From the NCBI GenBank assembly GCA_049115495.1, contig JAGDZV010000003.1, positions 62,001-126,000 of the forward strand: a stretch of 64,000 bases of DNA, written 5' to 3'. A program made the translations under genes and the position numbers. The notes under the pieces are model-generated. The model was not told where the DNA came from, ran no database searches, and saw nothing but the letters and a program-made list of their open reading frames with translations. Of this stretch, positions 16,511-23,688 are shown in pieces (positions within the stretch are counted from its first letter, which is position 1; the number at the start of each line of letters is the position of its first letter). The stretch comes from JACPUW01 sp049115495 (GTDB taxonomy: Bacteria; Bacteroidota; Bacteroidia; CAILMK01; JACPUW01).

Positions 16511-17960
16511 TTATTCGTTTTCCTTTAAACTCATCACCAACAACTGCCGCTCTCAGCTTCTCTTTCAGCGCTTCAAACTGATACTCAACTAGCACTTTTC
16601 CATTCTCGAAAACGGTGACCAATTGGTCTTCATATTCCGGTAACTCATTTTGCTTTACGGTTTTGTAGCCTTCTTGGGTTTTGATAAGTTTGAGCTTGCC
16701 TGCTTTTGATTTTTTAAATGATTCGTACAAATTGCCATCGGCGTCCATTTCTTTTGGTGATTTTGATACTTCAATATCTAAACCGTTGATTTTCGCATAA
16801 GAGCATTTTAGTGCAAACTTTTGTGTATCTCTATCCACCTTTTGAAGAAGGGCACCACCCATTCCTAAAACGAGGTTCTCAGCTGATATTCCATTTATTT
16901 TCAAGGCTTCTAAGATATCAGCAATTGAATCGTAATTAACGCCATCGCCTTGAATTACTCTAATTTGAGAAGGAAGCACCTTGTAACCTTTAGCATTTAA
17001 AGTATATCCAAACTTATCAAATAGAATCTCAAATACCTTTACTAAAGTAGCTACTGGGTCGCCGCTATCAGGACGAATTACCAAAGTTCCATTTCTATTG
17101 ATTACTTGCTCTTTAAGGTCATTGCCCCAATATTCAGCGCAAGCGTCAAATATGTTGTAACTATCAGAAACACAGGCTACCAAACCGTCTTTAAATGAGC
17201 TTATTACATGTTGCATCATTTCTTTTTCGCCTTCTTCTCCGAGCAGGGTCATAATACTGTGCTCGGAGGCAGGGATGGATTTACCAGCCATTTCTTTGCT
17301 TCCGTAATATTTTCTGGCAAACAATGATGCCGCTATGGTATCACTTCCATCAAAACTTAATAAATGTGCACTGCCACCAATGCCGGCACTTTCTAAACTG
17401 CTCACGCCTCTAAAACCAAAATCGTTGAGTACGTAGTCAATACCACTAAAACTTTCATCAGAAACAGTTTGTTGGTAGTATTTCAGCAAGAGTTTTCTTA
17501 TCTCAAAACTTAAGGTGGCTACAGTGTTTGGATACCAAATTTGCATGAGAATGGTTTCTAAAAAGTTGGTTAACCAATAGCAGTTAGGGTCTGTATTTTC
17601 AATGGTGAGCAAAACATTTCTTGTTGGTACAATGCTGCCTTCTTTTACCGCTTTGATTTTTATGGGTAGTCTTCCGCCGTGCACATCAACTATAAATTGA
17701 AACTTGCTGGCATCAAAAACATCGTTTCTCCTAAATACTTGTGGCATTAATGCTTTTGCTTCTTCAATTTCTTCTTGAGTAATTACTACTCCTTCAAAAT
17801 ATTGCTTTAAGAAGTACTGAAGCCCATAAAACACGGTGCTGTTAAATTTACCACCACGACTTTCAAGGTAAGAGTAAATATGACTTGTACCTGGGTAATA
17901 CAGTTTGTGGTGAGAGTATTTATAGGCGTCTGCTAAAAGGATTAAGTTGTGATTTTTCAT
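16497..17960 (-). CDS. nadV: Nicotinamide phosphoribosyltransferase NadV/NAMPT
   Basis: A 487-residue nicotinamide phosphoribosyltransferase, making NMN from nicotinamide and PRPP. The full-length NAMPT pattern is present: LLADAYKYSHHKLYYPG at the N-terminus, SYLESRGG, the active-site stretch FGFRGVSSLESAGIGGSAHL, VIRPDSGDP, QGDGVNYDSI and LGMGGALLQKVDRDT. Length is usual for the family. This is the one-step salvage route that bypasses nicotinic acid. Its product is the substrate of the upstream NMN adenylyltransferase gene, 122 bp away across a palindromic repeat, and its PRPP can come from the operon's own prs. Confidence 0.96.
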   Translation of the reverse strand: MKNHNLILLADAYKYSHHKLYYPGTSHIYSYLESRGGKFNSTVFYGLQYFLKQYFEGVVITQEEIEEAKALMPQVFRRNDVFDASKFQFIVDVHGGRLPIKIKAVKEGSIVPTRNVLLTIENTDPNCYWLTNFLETILMQIWYPNTVATLSFEIRKLLLKYYQQTVSDESFSGIDYVLNDFGFRGVSSLESAGIGGSAHLLSFDGSDTIAASLFARKYYGSKEMAGKSIPASEHSIMTLLGEEGEKEMMQHVISSFKDGLVACVSDSYNIFDACAEYWGNDLKEQVINRNGTLVIRPDSGDPVATLVKVFEILFDKFGYTLNAKGYKVLPSQIRVIQGDGVNYDSIADILEALKINGISAENLVLGMGGALLQKVDRDTQKFALKCSYAKINGLDIEVSKSPKEMDADGNLYESFKKSKAGKLKLIKTQEGYKTVKQNELPEYEDQLVTVFENGKVLVEYQFEALKEKLRAAVVGDEFKGKRIIESK

Positions 17961-17985
17961 TTTATTGTTTTTTAGTGGATTTGAA

Positions 17986-18108
17986 TTGACCCATTTTCCA
18001 TCGCTTCGCTCGGGGTTTTCCCTCTTCCAGGGAAAACCTATTCCAACGACATAAAATGTCGTTGTGAGCTCCCTTCCCTAATTTAGGGAAGGGCTAGGGA
18101 AGGGTCGA
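17986..18108. repeat. Palindromic repeat element, copy 2
   Basis: A 123-bp relative of the element at 15168-15311. It shares TTGACCCA at one end, the GCTTCGCTCG and CTCTTCCAGGGAAAA stretches and a central hairpin CAACGACAT / ATGTCGTTG with loop AAA (18044-18064). Compared with copy 1 the stem bases differ but pair on both sides. The right arm has its own hairpin CCCTTCCCTA / TAGGGAAGGG (18071-18093). The element overlaps the last codons and stop of the nadM-Nudix gene (18083-18108). Confidence 0.75.
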
Positions 18109-19000
18109 AAGCAGTAATTTTTTCAGTAATTCGTTTAACCAAAACCCTGTGCTCGTCAGCAATTTGGTTGTTGATTATCATGTTGTTTAAGTCTTCTAAT
18201 TTGAACCAAGCCACTTTTGAAATATCATCTTTGGCGTAAGGTTCACCAGCCAAATATTCGCATGTGAATAGAGTTGTAATAACCTTATCACGCTCGTTTC
18301 TATAACGCCAATCATTAATTTTAAAGGATCCTGCATATTGCCAATTGGCTGTTTCAATAGGGCCACATTCTTCTGTTAATTCTCGCTTTGCGGCTTCATC
18401 AAAAGAATTGTCTTCCGGATCTGAAAATCCACCAAATAAGCGCCATTTATGGCCGTCGGGCTTTTGACCTAAAAGAATCTTATCGTTCTTTTTGTCAATT
18501 ACAGCAATATCAACTGTACTGTAAACTTTTGGGTATTGACGAAAACAAGCATAAAGCACCCCATTTCTAAAGTCTTCAGAGGCCTGCACTTTTTCAGCAT
18601 AAAGTGCTCGTATTTCGGTAGCATTAAAGTTTCCATGTTCTGGTAGTTCTGTGGTTGAAAACCTGCCCGAGTAATAGGGGATAAAGCTGTCTCTGCTGCC
18701 ATACAACTCAAAGCTTTCAAAAGGAAAGGTATCTTTTAGTAATTCATCAAGATTGTTGCTCCAAGTTTTATCATTTCTATGATCTTTAAGTGGAAGTACT
18801 ATCACGTTTGGATATACAGCTTTAATCAATTTTTCTCTTGTATGATAGTCAAAAGGATTTTTGGCGGAATGGGCAATAGGAGAAATACCAAGAACTATTA
18901 CAAGCTTTTCATGTGAAGCAAATATTGAATCAATCAACGATCTGTGTCCTTCATGTAAGTATGGTGTTTGAAATCGTGCAACAATTACTGCGGTTTTCAT
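18083..19000 (-). CDS. nadM: Bifunctional NMN adenylyltransferase / Nudix ADP-ribose hydrolase
   Basis: A 305-residue fusion. Residues 1-150 are an NMN adenylyltransferase of the NadM type: ARFQTPYLHEGH with the nucleotidyl-transferase HxGH, and ELPEHGNFNATEIR near its end. Residues 160-300 are a Nudix hydrolase with RELTEECG; the loop before it is one residue longer than the textbook box. Known relatives in cyanobacteria and Francisella make NAD and split ADP-ribose to AMP and ribose-5-phosphate. The last eight residues (FDPSLALP) are encoded by a palindromic repeat. It is the first gene of the operon, and its promoter overlaps two NrtR-like operators. Confidence 0.93.
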   Translation of the reverse strand: MKTAVIVARFQTPYLHEGHRSLIDSIFASHEKLVIVLGISPIAHSAKNPFDYHTREKLIKAVYPNVIVLPLKDHRNDKTWSNNLDELLKDTFPFESFELYGSRDSFIPYYSGRFSTTELPEHGNFNATEIRALYAEKVQASEDFRNGVLYACFRQYPKVYSTVDIAVIDKKNDKILLGQKPDGHKWRLFGGFSDPEDNSFDEAAKRELTEECGPIETANWQYAGSFKINDWRYRNERDKVITTLFTCEYLAGEPYAKDDISKVAWFKLEDLNNMIINNQIADEHRVLVKRITEKITAFDPSLALP

Positions 19001-19006
19001 ATCTAA

Positions 19007-19025
19007 TTGTGTTAATCGTACACAA
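19007..19025. promoter_or_regulatory. NrtR-like operator 1
   Basis: TTGTGT-TAATCGT-ACACAA, a perfect 6+6 inverted repeat with a 7-bp spacer. It covers the end of the nadM -7 box and the predicted start site, so a bound repressor would block transcription. The same pattern occurs at 19034-19052 and 20905-20923. Assignment to NrtR is from context. Confidence 0.65.
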
Positions 19026-19053
19026 ATGTATAATTGTGTCTGATTTACGCAAA
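19023..19053 (-). promoter_or_regulatory. Promoter of the nadM operon
   Basis: On the minus strand TTTG (19053-19050), a 19-bp spacer and TACATTTG (19030-19023) match the Bacteroidetes consensus TTTG-N19-TAnnTTTG exactly. The predicted start is near 19016, giving a leader of under 20 bases. Operator 2 covers the -33 box and operator 1 overlaps the -7 box. Confidence 0.65.
19034..19052. promoter_or_regulatory. NrtR-like operator 2
   Basis: TTGTGT-CTGATTT-ACGCAA, the same 19-bp pattern with one arm mismatch, centred 27 bp from operator 1. It overlaps the -33 box and spacer of the nadM promoter and lies upstream of the divergent macro gene at 19109, so it could control both directions. Confidence 0.6.
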
Positions 19054-19108
19054 TAAAATTGTGAGAAATATTTGAATTAATTTATTTTGAATTGGAAACA
19101 AACCGAAG

Positions 19109-19624
19109 ATGAAAATTGAAATTTTAAAAGGCGACATAACAAAAGTTGAATGCGATGCCATTGTAAATGCAGCTAATACATCATTATTGGGTGGTGGTGG
19201 GGTAGATGGTGCTATTCACCGATTTGGCGGCAAGCAAATACTTGAAGAGTGTATTTCAATTAGAAACAAACAAGGTGGCTGCAAAGTTGGAGATGCGGTA
19301 ATTACAAATGCAGGTAACCTGCCCTGTAAAAAAGTAATTCATACTGTGGGTCCAAGGTGGAACAATGGGAACTCACACGAAAATGAAAAGCTAAAATCAT
19401 GTTATCTCAAATCGCTTGGGCTTGCTGAAGCTTACTCCTTGAAATCATTGGCCTTTCCAAATATTAGCACGGGCATTTATGGTTACCCAAAAAGGGAAGC
19501 GGCTGAAATAGCAATAGAAACAGTTTTTAATTTCAAAAGTGAAATCATGGAGACTGCAATTTTTGTCTGTTTTGATGAAGAGAATTTTGATTTATATAAC
19601 TTGCTAACAACTCCCAACAATTGA
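19109..19624 (+). CDS. Macro-domain protein, YmdB/O-acetyl-ADP-ribose deacetylase type
   Basis: A 171-residue single macro domain. The signature loops are complete: ILKGDITKVECDAIVNAANT, then LLGGGGVDGAIHRFGG with the catalytic-loop glycines, GDAVITNAGNLPCKKVIHTVGP, and PNISTGIYGYP. This subfamily removes O-acetyl or ADP-ribosyl groups with release of ADP-ribose. It is divergent from nadM across a 108-bp region that holds two NrtR-like operators, so it probably belongs to the same regulon. It is followed 20 bp later by the zinc-ribbon gene. Confidence 0.94.
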   Translation: MKIEILKGDITKVECDAIVNAANTSLLGGGGVDGAIHRFGGKQILEECISIRNKQGGCKVGDAVITNAGNLPCKKVIHTVGPRWNNGNSHENEKLKSCYLKSLGLAEAYSLKSLAFPNISTGIYGYPKREAAEIAIETVFNFKSEIMETAIFVCFDEENFDLYNLLTTPNN

Positions 19625-19644
19625 ATCAAGAATGAAATGGGAAG

Positions 19645-20181
19645 ATGTGTAGATACGGTTTAACGGCATATAAAAAGCACTTTGCTTGTTTTGACTGCAA
19701 AAAATCATTTAAACAGCCTTTGATTAAAGATCTGATTGAGCAGAATGGTGAATGGAGCTTTTATGAAAAAGCCTTTCTTCAAAGTAATCGGCAAAAAAAA
19801 GAGTCATACAGAATTGAGCATAAGTTAAAAGTAGAGCAGTTTGAGAATAAATACTTCAATAAAACGTACTACTGTCCAGAATGCCGCGCCGAGATGTTCG
19901 ACTTGGGAATGGATATACGCGTACCAAAACTGGGGAAATCAAAAGAATGGAAAATTCTAAAAGACATGTATAAAATAGGGCATGCATTTCAAACTTGTGG
20001 ATGTGACGGTCCTGGGTTTATTCCTAAAAATAGGGTTGATTACAAAGATTATTTAATCAATAAAAAAGAAACTTATGAGCAGGTTTTAGAATATAAATCG
20101 CAAAGGCAACCTAATCATTCGGAACGCATTTATTGGAAAGAAAAGATAAAAAAAATTGAAACTATTCTAAATGAATTGTAA
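19645..20181 (+). CDS. Unknown protein with zinc-binding cysteine pairs
   Basis: A 178-residue soluble protein that I do not recognise. It has two CxxC pairs, CFDCKKSF at about residue 15 and CPECRAEM at about 77, which together suit one zinc ribbon, plus a third cysteine group FQTCGCDGPGF at about 117-127. A lysine-rich helical tail follows and may be a coiled coil. The start ATG 19645 is the first in frame; the nearer upstream ATG is stopped at once. It lies 20 bp behind the macro gene, so it is probably co-transcribed and under the same control. A role in NAD or ADP-ribose metabolism is guilt by association only. Confidence 0.75.
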   Translation: MCRYGLTAYKKHFACFDCKKSFKQPLIKDLIEQNGEWSFYEKAFLQSNRQKKESYRIEHKLKVEQFENKYFNKTYYCPECRAEMFDLGMDIRVPKLGKSKEWKILKDMYKIGHAFQTCGCDGPGFIPKNRVDYKDYLINKKETYEQVLEYKSQRQPNHSERIYWKEKIKKIETILNEL

Positions 20182-20232
20182 GGTGTTGAAGTAATACAAA
20201 ACTTTTTAACCCACAACTTTTTACCACCGGAA

Positions 20233-20916
20233 TTAAACATCAAAATTTATTCCCGTTTTCACCAACTCAAAATATTTCTTTTCATTGAATTTATAAAGTG
20301 GACCAGGACGGCCAGCGCCTTGTAGCTTTTGTTTTTCGTTGGTTTCTTCTAAAAAACCAAAGCGCATAATCTTCTTTTTAAAATTTCTTCGATCTACCGA
20401 CCTATCAAGTAATGCCGAATACATTTTTTCAAGCTCAGAGAAAGGGAATTTCTTTTCAAGCAATTCAAAACCTACAGGCTCGTAGGTGATTTTTGCTTTC
20501 AGCCTTTTTATTGCTGCTTCTAGAATTGTTTTATGATCAAAAGCTAGTTTAGGAAAATTCTTGATATTGAACCACTGCGCGTCTTCGGCATCAGTATCTG
20601 CTTCAAGGCTAAAAGCCGATGGCTTCACTAAGCCGAAATAAGCCACACTCACTACACGGTTTCTGGGATCACGATTGGGTTTTCCGAAGGTGTATAGTTG
20701 TTCTAGGTAGTTTATAGAAACACCCGTTTCTTCTTTTAGCTCACGTTGTACCGCTTGCTCAAGGCTTTCATCGTTTGCAACCAAACCACCCGGTATGGCC
20801 CATTCACCTTTAAACGGTTCAATTTTTCGCTTTATCAGCAACACCATTAATCCTTCTTTTGATGTGTATCCAAATACAACAGCATCTACAGCCAGCTTAA
20901 TATCTTGTGTGCTCAT
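20233..20916 (-). CDS. nrtR: NrtR-type Nudix transcriptional regulator
   Basis: A 227-residue regulator: an N-terminal Nudix-like domain (about 8-140) followed by a winged-helix domain. NrtR repressors sense ADP-ribose or related nucleotides with the Nudix fold and control NAD genes. Unlike many NrtRs, the Nudix box looks intact here (GGLVAND-E-SLEQAVQ-RELKEETG in spaced form), so residual hydrolysis is possible. The C-terminal MYSALLDRSVDRRNFKKK helix and GAGRPGPLYKFNEKKY wing are typical. The start ATG lies inside a copy of the 19-bp operator, which points to autoregulation. It is convergent with the zinc-ribbon gene. Confidence 0.92.
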   Translation of the reverse strand: MSTQDIKLAVDAVVFGYTSKEGLMVLLIKRKIEPFKGEWAIPGGLVANDESLEQAVQRELKEETGVSINYLEQLYTFGKPNRDPRNRVVSVAYFGLVKPSAFSLEADTDAEDAQWFNIKNFPKLAFDHKTILEAAIKRLKAKITYEPVGFELLEKKFPFSELEKMYSALLDRSVDRRNFKKKIMRFGFLEETNEKQKLQGAGRPGPLYKFNEKKYFELVKTGINFDV

Positions 20917-20923
20917 TACGCAA
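20905..20923. promoter_or_regulatory. NrtR-like operator 3 over the nrtR start codon
   Basis: TTGTGT-GCTCATT-ACGCAA, same pattern and same 7-bp spacer as operators 1 and 2. It covers the nrtR ATG (20914-20916). On the minus strand TATATTTG (20928-20921) is a good -7 box that overlaps it, predicting a start at or just before the ATG. The -33 box is weak. Confidence 0.6.
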
Positions 20924-20989
20924 ATATATTACATGGTTTTACTCAAAATCCGATTCCTTTTTCTAAAACATAAGCTGACTTCCGTCATA

Positions 20990-21019
20990 TTTTAGGGCAT
21001 TGACCTTTGTATATTTTTG
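20990..21019 (+). promoter_or_regulatory. Promoter of hmgA-hppD
   Basis: TATTTTTG (21012-21019) fits TAnnTTTG, with an imperfect -33 (TTTA) at 20990. It lies 18 bp upstream of the hmgA ATG. Confidence 0.4.
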
Positions 21020-21036
21020 CCCAAAACCAAAATTCT

Positions 21037-22197
21037 ATGCCTTTCTATCACAAACTGGGTAAGTTTCCACATAAAAGACACACGACTTTTAGAAAACCAG
21101 ATGGCAATTTGTTCTATGAAGAGCTTTTTGGTACTATCGGTTTCGATGGTATGTCTTCTCTACTTTATCATCATCATAGACCTACAATGGTAAAAGATGT
21201 TTTAGAGTCTATAGACATGACCACAAAAATTGCAGTGTCAAAAAATATGAAGTCTCTTAACCTAAACGGTTTTGCAGTTGCTCCAAAAGACGATTTTCTT
21301 GAAAGCAGAGTGCCAGTATTAGTTAATTCTGATTGTCAAATTGTTTTGTCATCCCCTAAAAAGTCGCTCACCGAATATTTTTATAAAAATGCCGATAGCG
21401 ATGAAGTAATTTTTATACACGAAGGGAAGGGAAAACTTCGTACAATGCTAGGCAACATTGATTTTTCATATGGTGACTACCTTGTGGTACCCAGAGGAAT
21501 GATTTATCAAATAGAATTTGAAACGGAGAGTAATAGGCTTTTCATAGTTGAATCTAGAAGACCGGTTTATACTCCTAAGCGATATAGAAACTGGTTTGGT
21601 CAGCATTTGGAGCATTCTCCATTTTGCGAAAGAGACCTAAGAGCTCCAAGCGAATTAGAAACCCACGATGAGTTGGGTGATTTTGTACTCAAGGTTAAGA
21701 AAGAAGATATGTTGCATCAGTACGTATATGCGGCACATCCTTTCGATGTTGTAGGTTGGGATGGTTATAATTTCCCTTATGCCTTTTCAATTCACGACTT
21801 TGAACCAATTACAGGTAGAGTACATCTTCCACCACCAATTCATCAAACATTTGAAACTGATGCCTTCGTAATTTGCTCATTTGTGCCAAGGCTTTACGAT
21901 TATCACCCTGAATCAATACCAGCACCATATAATCACAGTAATATTGATAGCGATGAAGTATTATATTACGTTGATGGCGACTTTATGAGTAGAAACAACA
22001 TTGAGCGTGGTCAAATAACACTTCACCCCGCTGGTATTCCACACGGACCGCATCCTGGAGCATATGAGCGTAGTATTGGACAAAAAGAAACACTAGAACT
22101 TGCAGTTATGGTAGATACTTTTAAACCTTTGCAGGTAACCCAAAATGCAATTGATATTCAAGTGGGAGACTACTGGAATAGTTGGATTGAAAAATAA
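21037..22197 (+). CDS. hmgA: Homogentisate 1,2-dioxygenase
   Basis: A 386-residue cupin-type dioxygenase that opens the ring of homogentisate to maleylacetoacetate with Fe(II) and oxygen. Seen are the N-terminal FYHKLGKFPHKRHTTFRKPDG, typical for the Bacteroidetes form, an iron-binding region YNHSNIDSDEVLYYVDGDF and the ITLHPAGIPHGPHPG motif. ATG 21037 was chosen over an in-frame TTG at 21007 because family members start MPFYHKLG. It is followed 12 bp later by the gene for the previous step of tyrosine breakdown, so the pair is an operon. Confidence 0.95.
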   Translation: MPFYHKLGKFPHKRHTTFRKPDGNLFYEELFGTIGFDGMSSLLYHHHRPTMVKDVLESIDMTTKIAVSKNMKSLNLNGFAVAPKDDFLESRVPVLVNSDCQIVLSSPKKSLTEYFYKNADSDEVIFIHEGKGKLRTMLGNIDFSYGDYLVVPRGMIYQIEFETESNRLFIVESRRPVYTPKRYRNWFGQHLEHSPFCERDLRAPSELETHDELGDFVLKVKKEDMLHQYVYAAHPFDVVGWDGYNFPYAFSIHDFEPITGRVHLPPPIHQTFETDAFVICSFVPRLYDYHPESIPAPYNHSNIDSDEVLYYVDGDFMSRNNIERGQITLHPAGIPHGPHPGAYERSIGQKETLELAVMVDTFKPLQVTQNAIDIQVGDYWNSWIEK

Positions 22198-22209
22198 ATA
22201 ACTTTGAAA

Positions 22210-23355
22210 ATGGATACTGGAATTAAGAATGTAAGGTACGGCACTGATAAGATCTTTGACGATGCCGAAGACTTTTTACCACTGCTAGGAACAGACTACG
22301 TAGAGCTATATGTAGGAAACGCTAAGCAAAGTGCTCACTTTTATAAAACGGCTTTTGGTTTTCAAAGTGTTGCATATGCAGGGCTTGAAACTGGTGTAAA
22401 GGATCGTACATCTTATGTGCTTCAACAAGATAAGATAAGACTTGTATTAACTACACCTATGGAGCCAGGAGGTGCTATCAACGAACATATTAATAAGCAC
22501 GGTGACGGCGTTAAAGTAATTGCCCTGTGGGTTGACGACGCTACAAAAGCTTGGGAAGAAACCACCGCGCGCGGTGGCAAAAGCTTTATGGAGCCAACCA
22601 AAGAAGAAGATAAAAATGGCTACATAATCAAGTCAGGAATTCACACTTACGGCGAAACGGTACATGTTTTTATTGAGCGCAAAAACTATAACGGTCCGTT
22701 TTTACCAGGTTATACAGAGTGGAAATCTCATTACAATCCTGAGCCAACAGGAATCAAATACATAGACCACATGGTTGGTAATGTAGATTGGGGCGAAATG
22801 AATACTTGGGTTGATTTTTACGCCAAAGTAATGGGATTCGCTCAAATTGTAACTTTTGACGATAAGGATATTTCTACTGAATATACTGCCCTTATGAGTA
22901 AGGTAATGAGCAACGGAAATGGAAGAATAAAATTCCCGATAAATGAACCTGCTGAAGGGCGAAAGAAATCTCAGATTGAAGAATATATAGATTATTATAA
23001 GGGGTCGGGCTGCCAGCATATTGCAGTGGCAACTGATGATATTGTTACTACCGTTTCTGCTATGCGAGATAGAGGCGTTGAGTTTCTTTATGTGCCTGAT
23101 ACGTATTACGATGATCTAAAAGAAAGGGTTGGCGAAATTGACGAAGACATAGAAGTGCTAAAGCAGCATGGAATATTGGTTGACCGTGATGATGAAGGAT
23201 ATTTGCTACAGCTTTTCACCAAACCAGTGGTTGACAGACCTACCATGTTTTTTGAGATTATTCAAAGAAAAGGCGCATGGAGTTTTGGTAAAGGAAACTT
23301 TCAGGCACTTTTTGAAGCTATTGAAAGAGAACAAGAAAATAGAGGTACGCTTTAA
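22210..23355 (+). CDS. hppD: 4-Hydroxyphenylpyruvate dioxygenase
   Basis: A 381-residue Fe(II) dioxygenase that converts 4-hydroxyphenylpyruvate to homogentisate, the substrate of the upstream hmgA product. Two vicinal-oxygen-chelate domains are visible (about 25-170 and 185-375). Metal ligands are likely the histidines in YIDHMVGNVDWGEM and GCQHIAVATDD and the glutamate in FFEIIQRKGAWSFGKGNF. ATG 22210 is preferred to a TTG two codons earlier. A strong terminator stands 24 bp behind the stop. Fumarylacetoacetase and maleylacetoacetate isomerase are not in the window. Confidence 0.95.
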   Translation: MDTGIKNVRYGTDKIFDDAEDFLPLLGTDYVELYVGNAKQSAHFYKTAFGFQSVAYAGLETGVKDRTSYVLQQDKIRLVLTTPMEPGGAINEHINKHGDGVKVIALWVDDATKAWEETTARGGKSFMEPTKEEDKNGYIIKSGIHTYGETVHVFIERKNYNGPFLPGYTEWKSHYNPEPTGIKYIDHMVGNVDWGEMNTWVDFYAKVMGFAQIVTFDDKDISTEYTALMSKVMSNGNGRIKFPINEPAEGRKKSQIEEYIDYYKGSGCQHIAVATDDIVTTVSAMRDRGVEFLYVPDTYYDDLKERVGEIDEDIEVLKQHGILVDRDDEGYLLQLFTKPVVDRPTMFFEIIQRKGAWSFGKGNFQALFEAIEREQENRGTL

Positions 23356-23378
23356 TTTTCAATTTCAATAAATTATCT

Positions 23379-23412
23379 AAACCCTATTCATTGATTTGGA
23401 TAGGGTTTTTTG
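23379..23412 (+). terminator. Intrinsic terminator of hmgA-hppD
   Basis: AAACCCTAT / ATAGGGTTT, a 9-bp stem with a 12-base loop followed by a T run, 24 bp after the hppD stop. Confidence 0.85.
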
Positions 23413-23469
23413 TTGCAATTGAAACTTTGATGAATAATTATTCTTAAATTTCCTGTTACATAGCATTAA

Positions 23470-23688
23470 ATGGAAGGAGAGTCGGTACTGAATTATATCT
23501 TGATTGGGGTTGGAGTTATTTCACTAGTGGCAGCATTTTTTAATTGGGGTTGGGTTTTCAACGGACAAGAAAAAGCGGGTTTTTTTAAGTTACTTGATAG
23601 AAATGGTACCCGTGTTTTTAATTTTATGCTTGGTTTGCTAATGGTACTTGTTGGGTCTTTCGATTACTTTTTTCCTTTAATTAAATAG
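23470..23688 (+). CDS. Imm17-like small membrane protein
   Basis: A 72-residue protein with two membrane helices (about 6-26 and 48-68) and a short loop (NWGWVFNGQEKAGFFKLLDRNGTRV). The AFFNWGWVF motif and the second-helix LGLLMVLVGSF resemble the Imm17 family, small proteins assigned as immunity factors by gene neighbourhood. No toxin gene or polymorphic-toxin locus is nearby, so an immunity role is not supported here. Its 3' end overlaps the convergent coaB gene by 8 bp. Confidence 0.6.
   Translation: MEGESVLNYILIGVGVISLVAAFFNWGWVFNGQEKAGFFKLLDRNGTRVFNFMLGLLMVLVGSFDYFFPLIK

Noticed and set aside
11936..20916. Prophage or integrative element
   Set aside because: No integrase, structural phage gene, tRNA junction or direct-repeat ends are visible, although the gene content recalls phage NAD modules.
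23470..23688. Toxin-immunity locus
   Set aside because: The Imm17-like protein has no toxin, secretion or polymorphic-toxin genes beside it.
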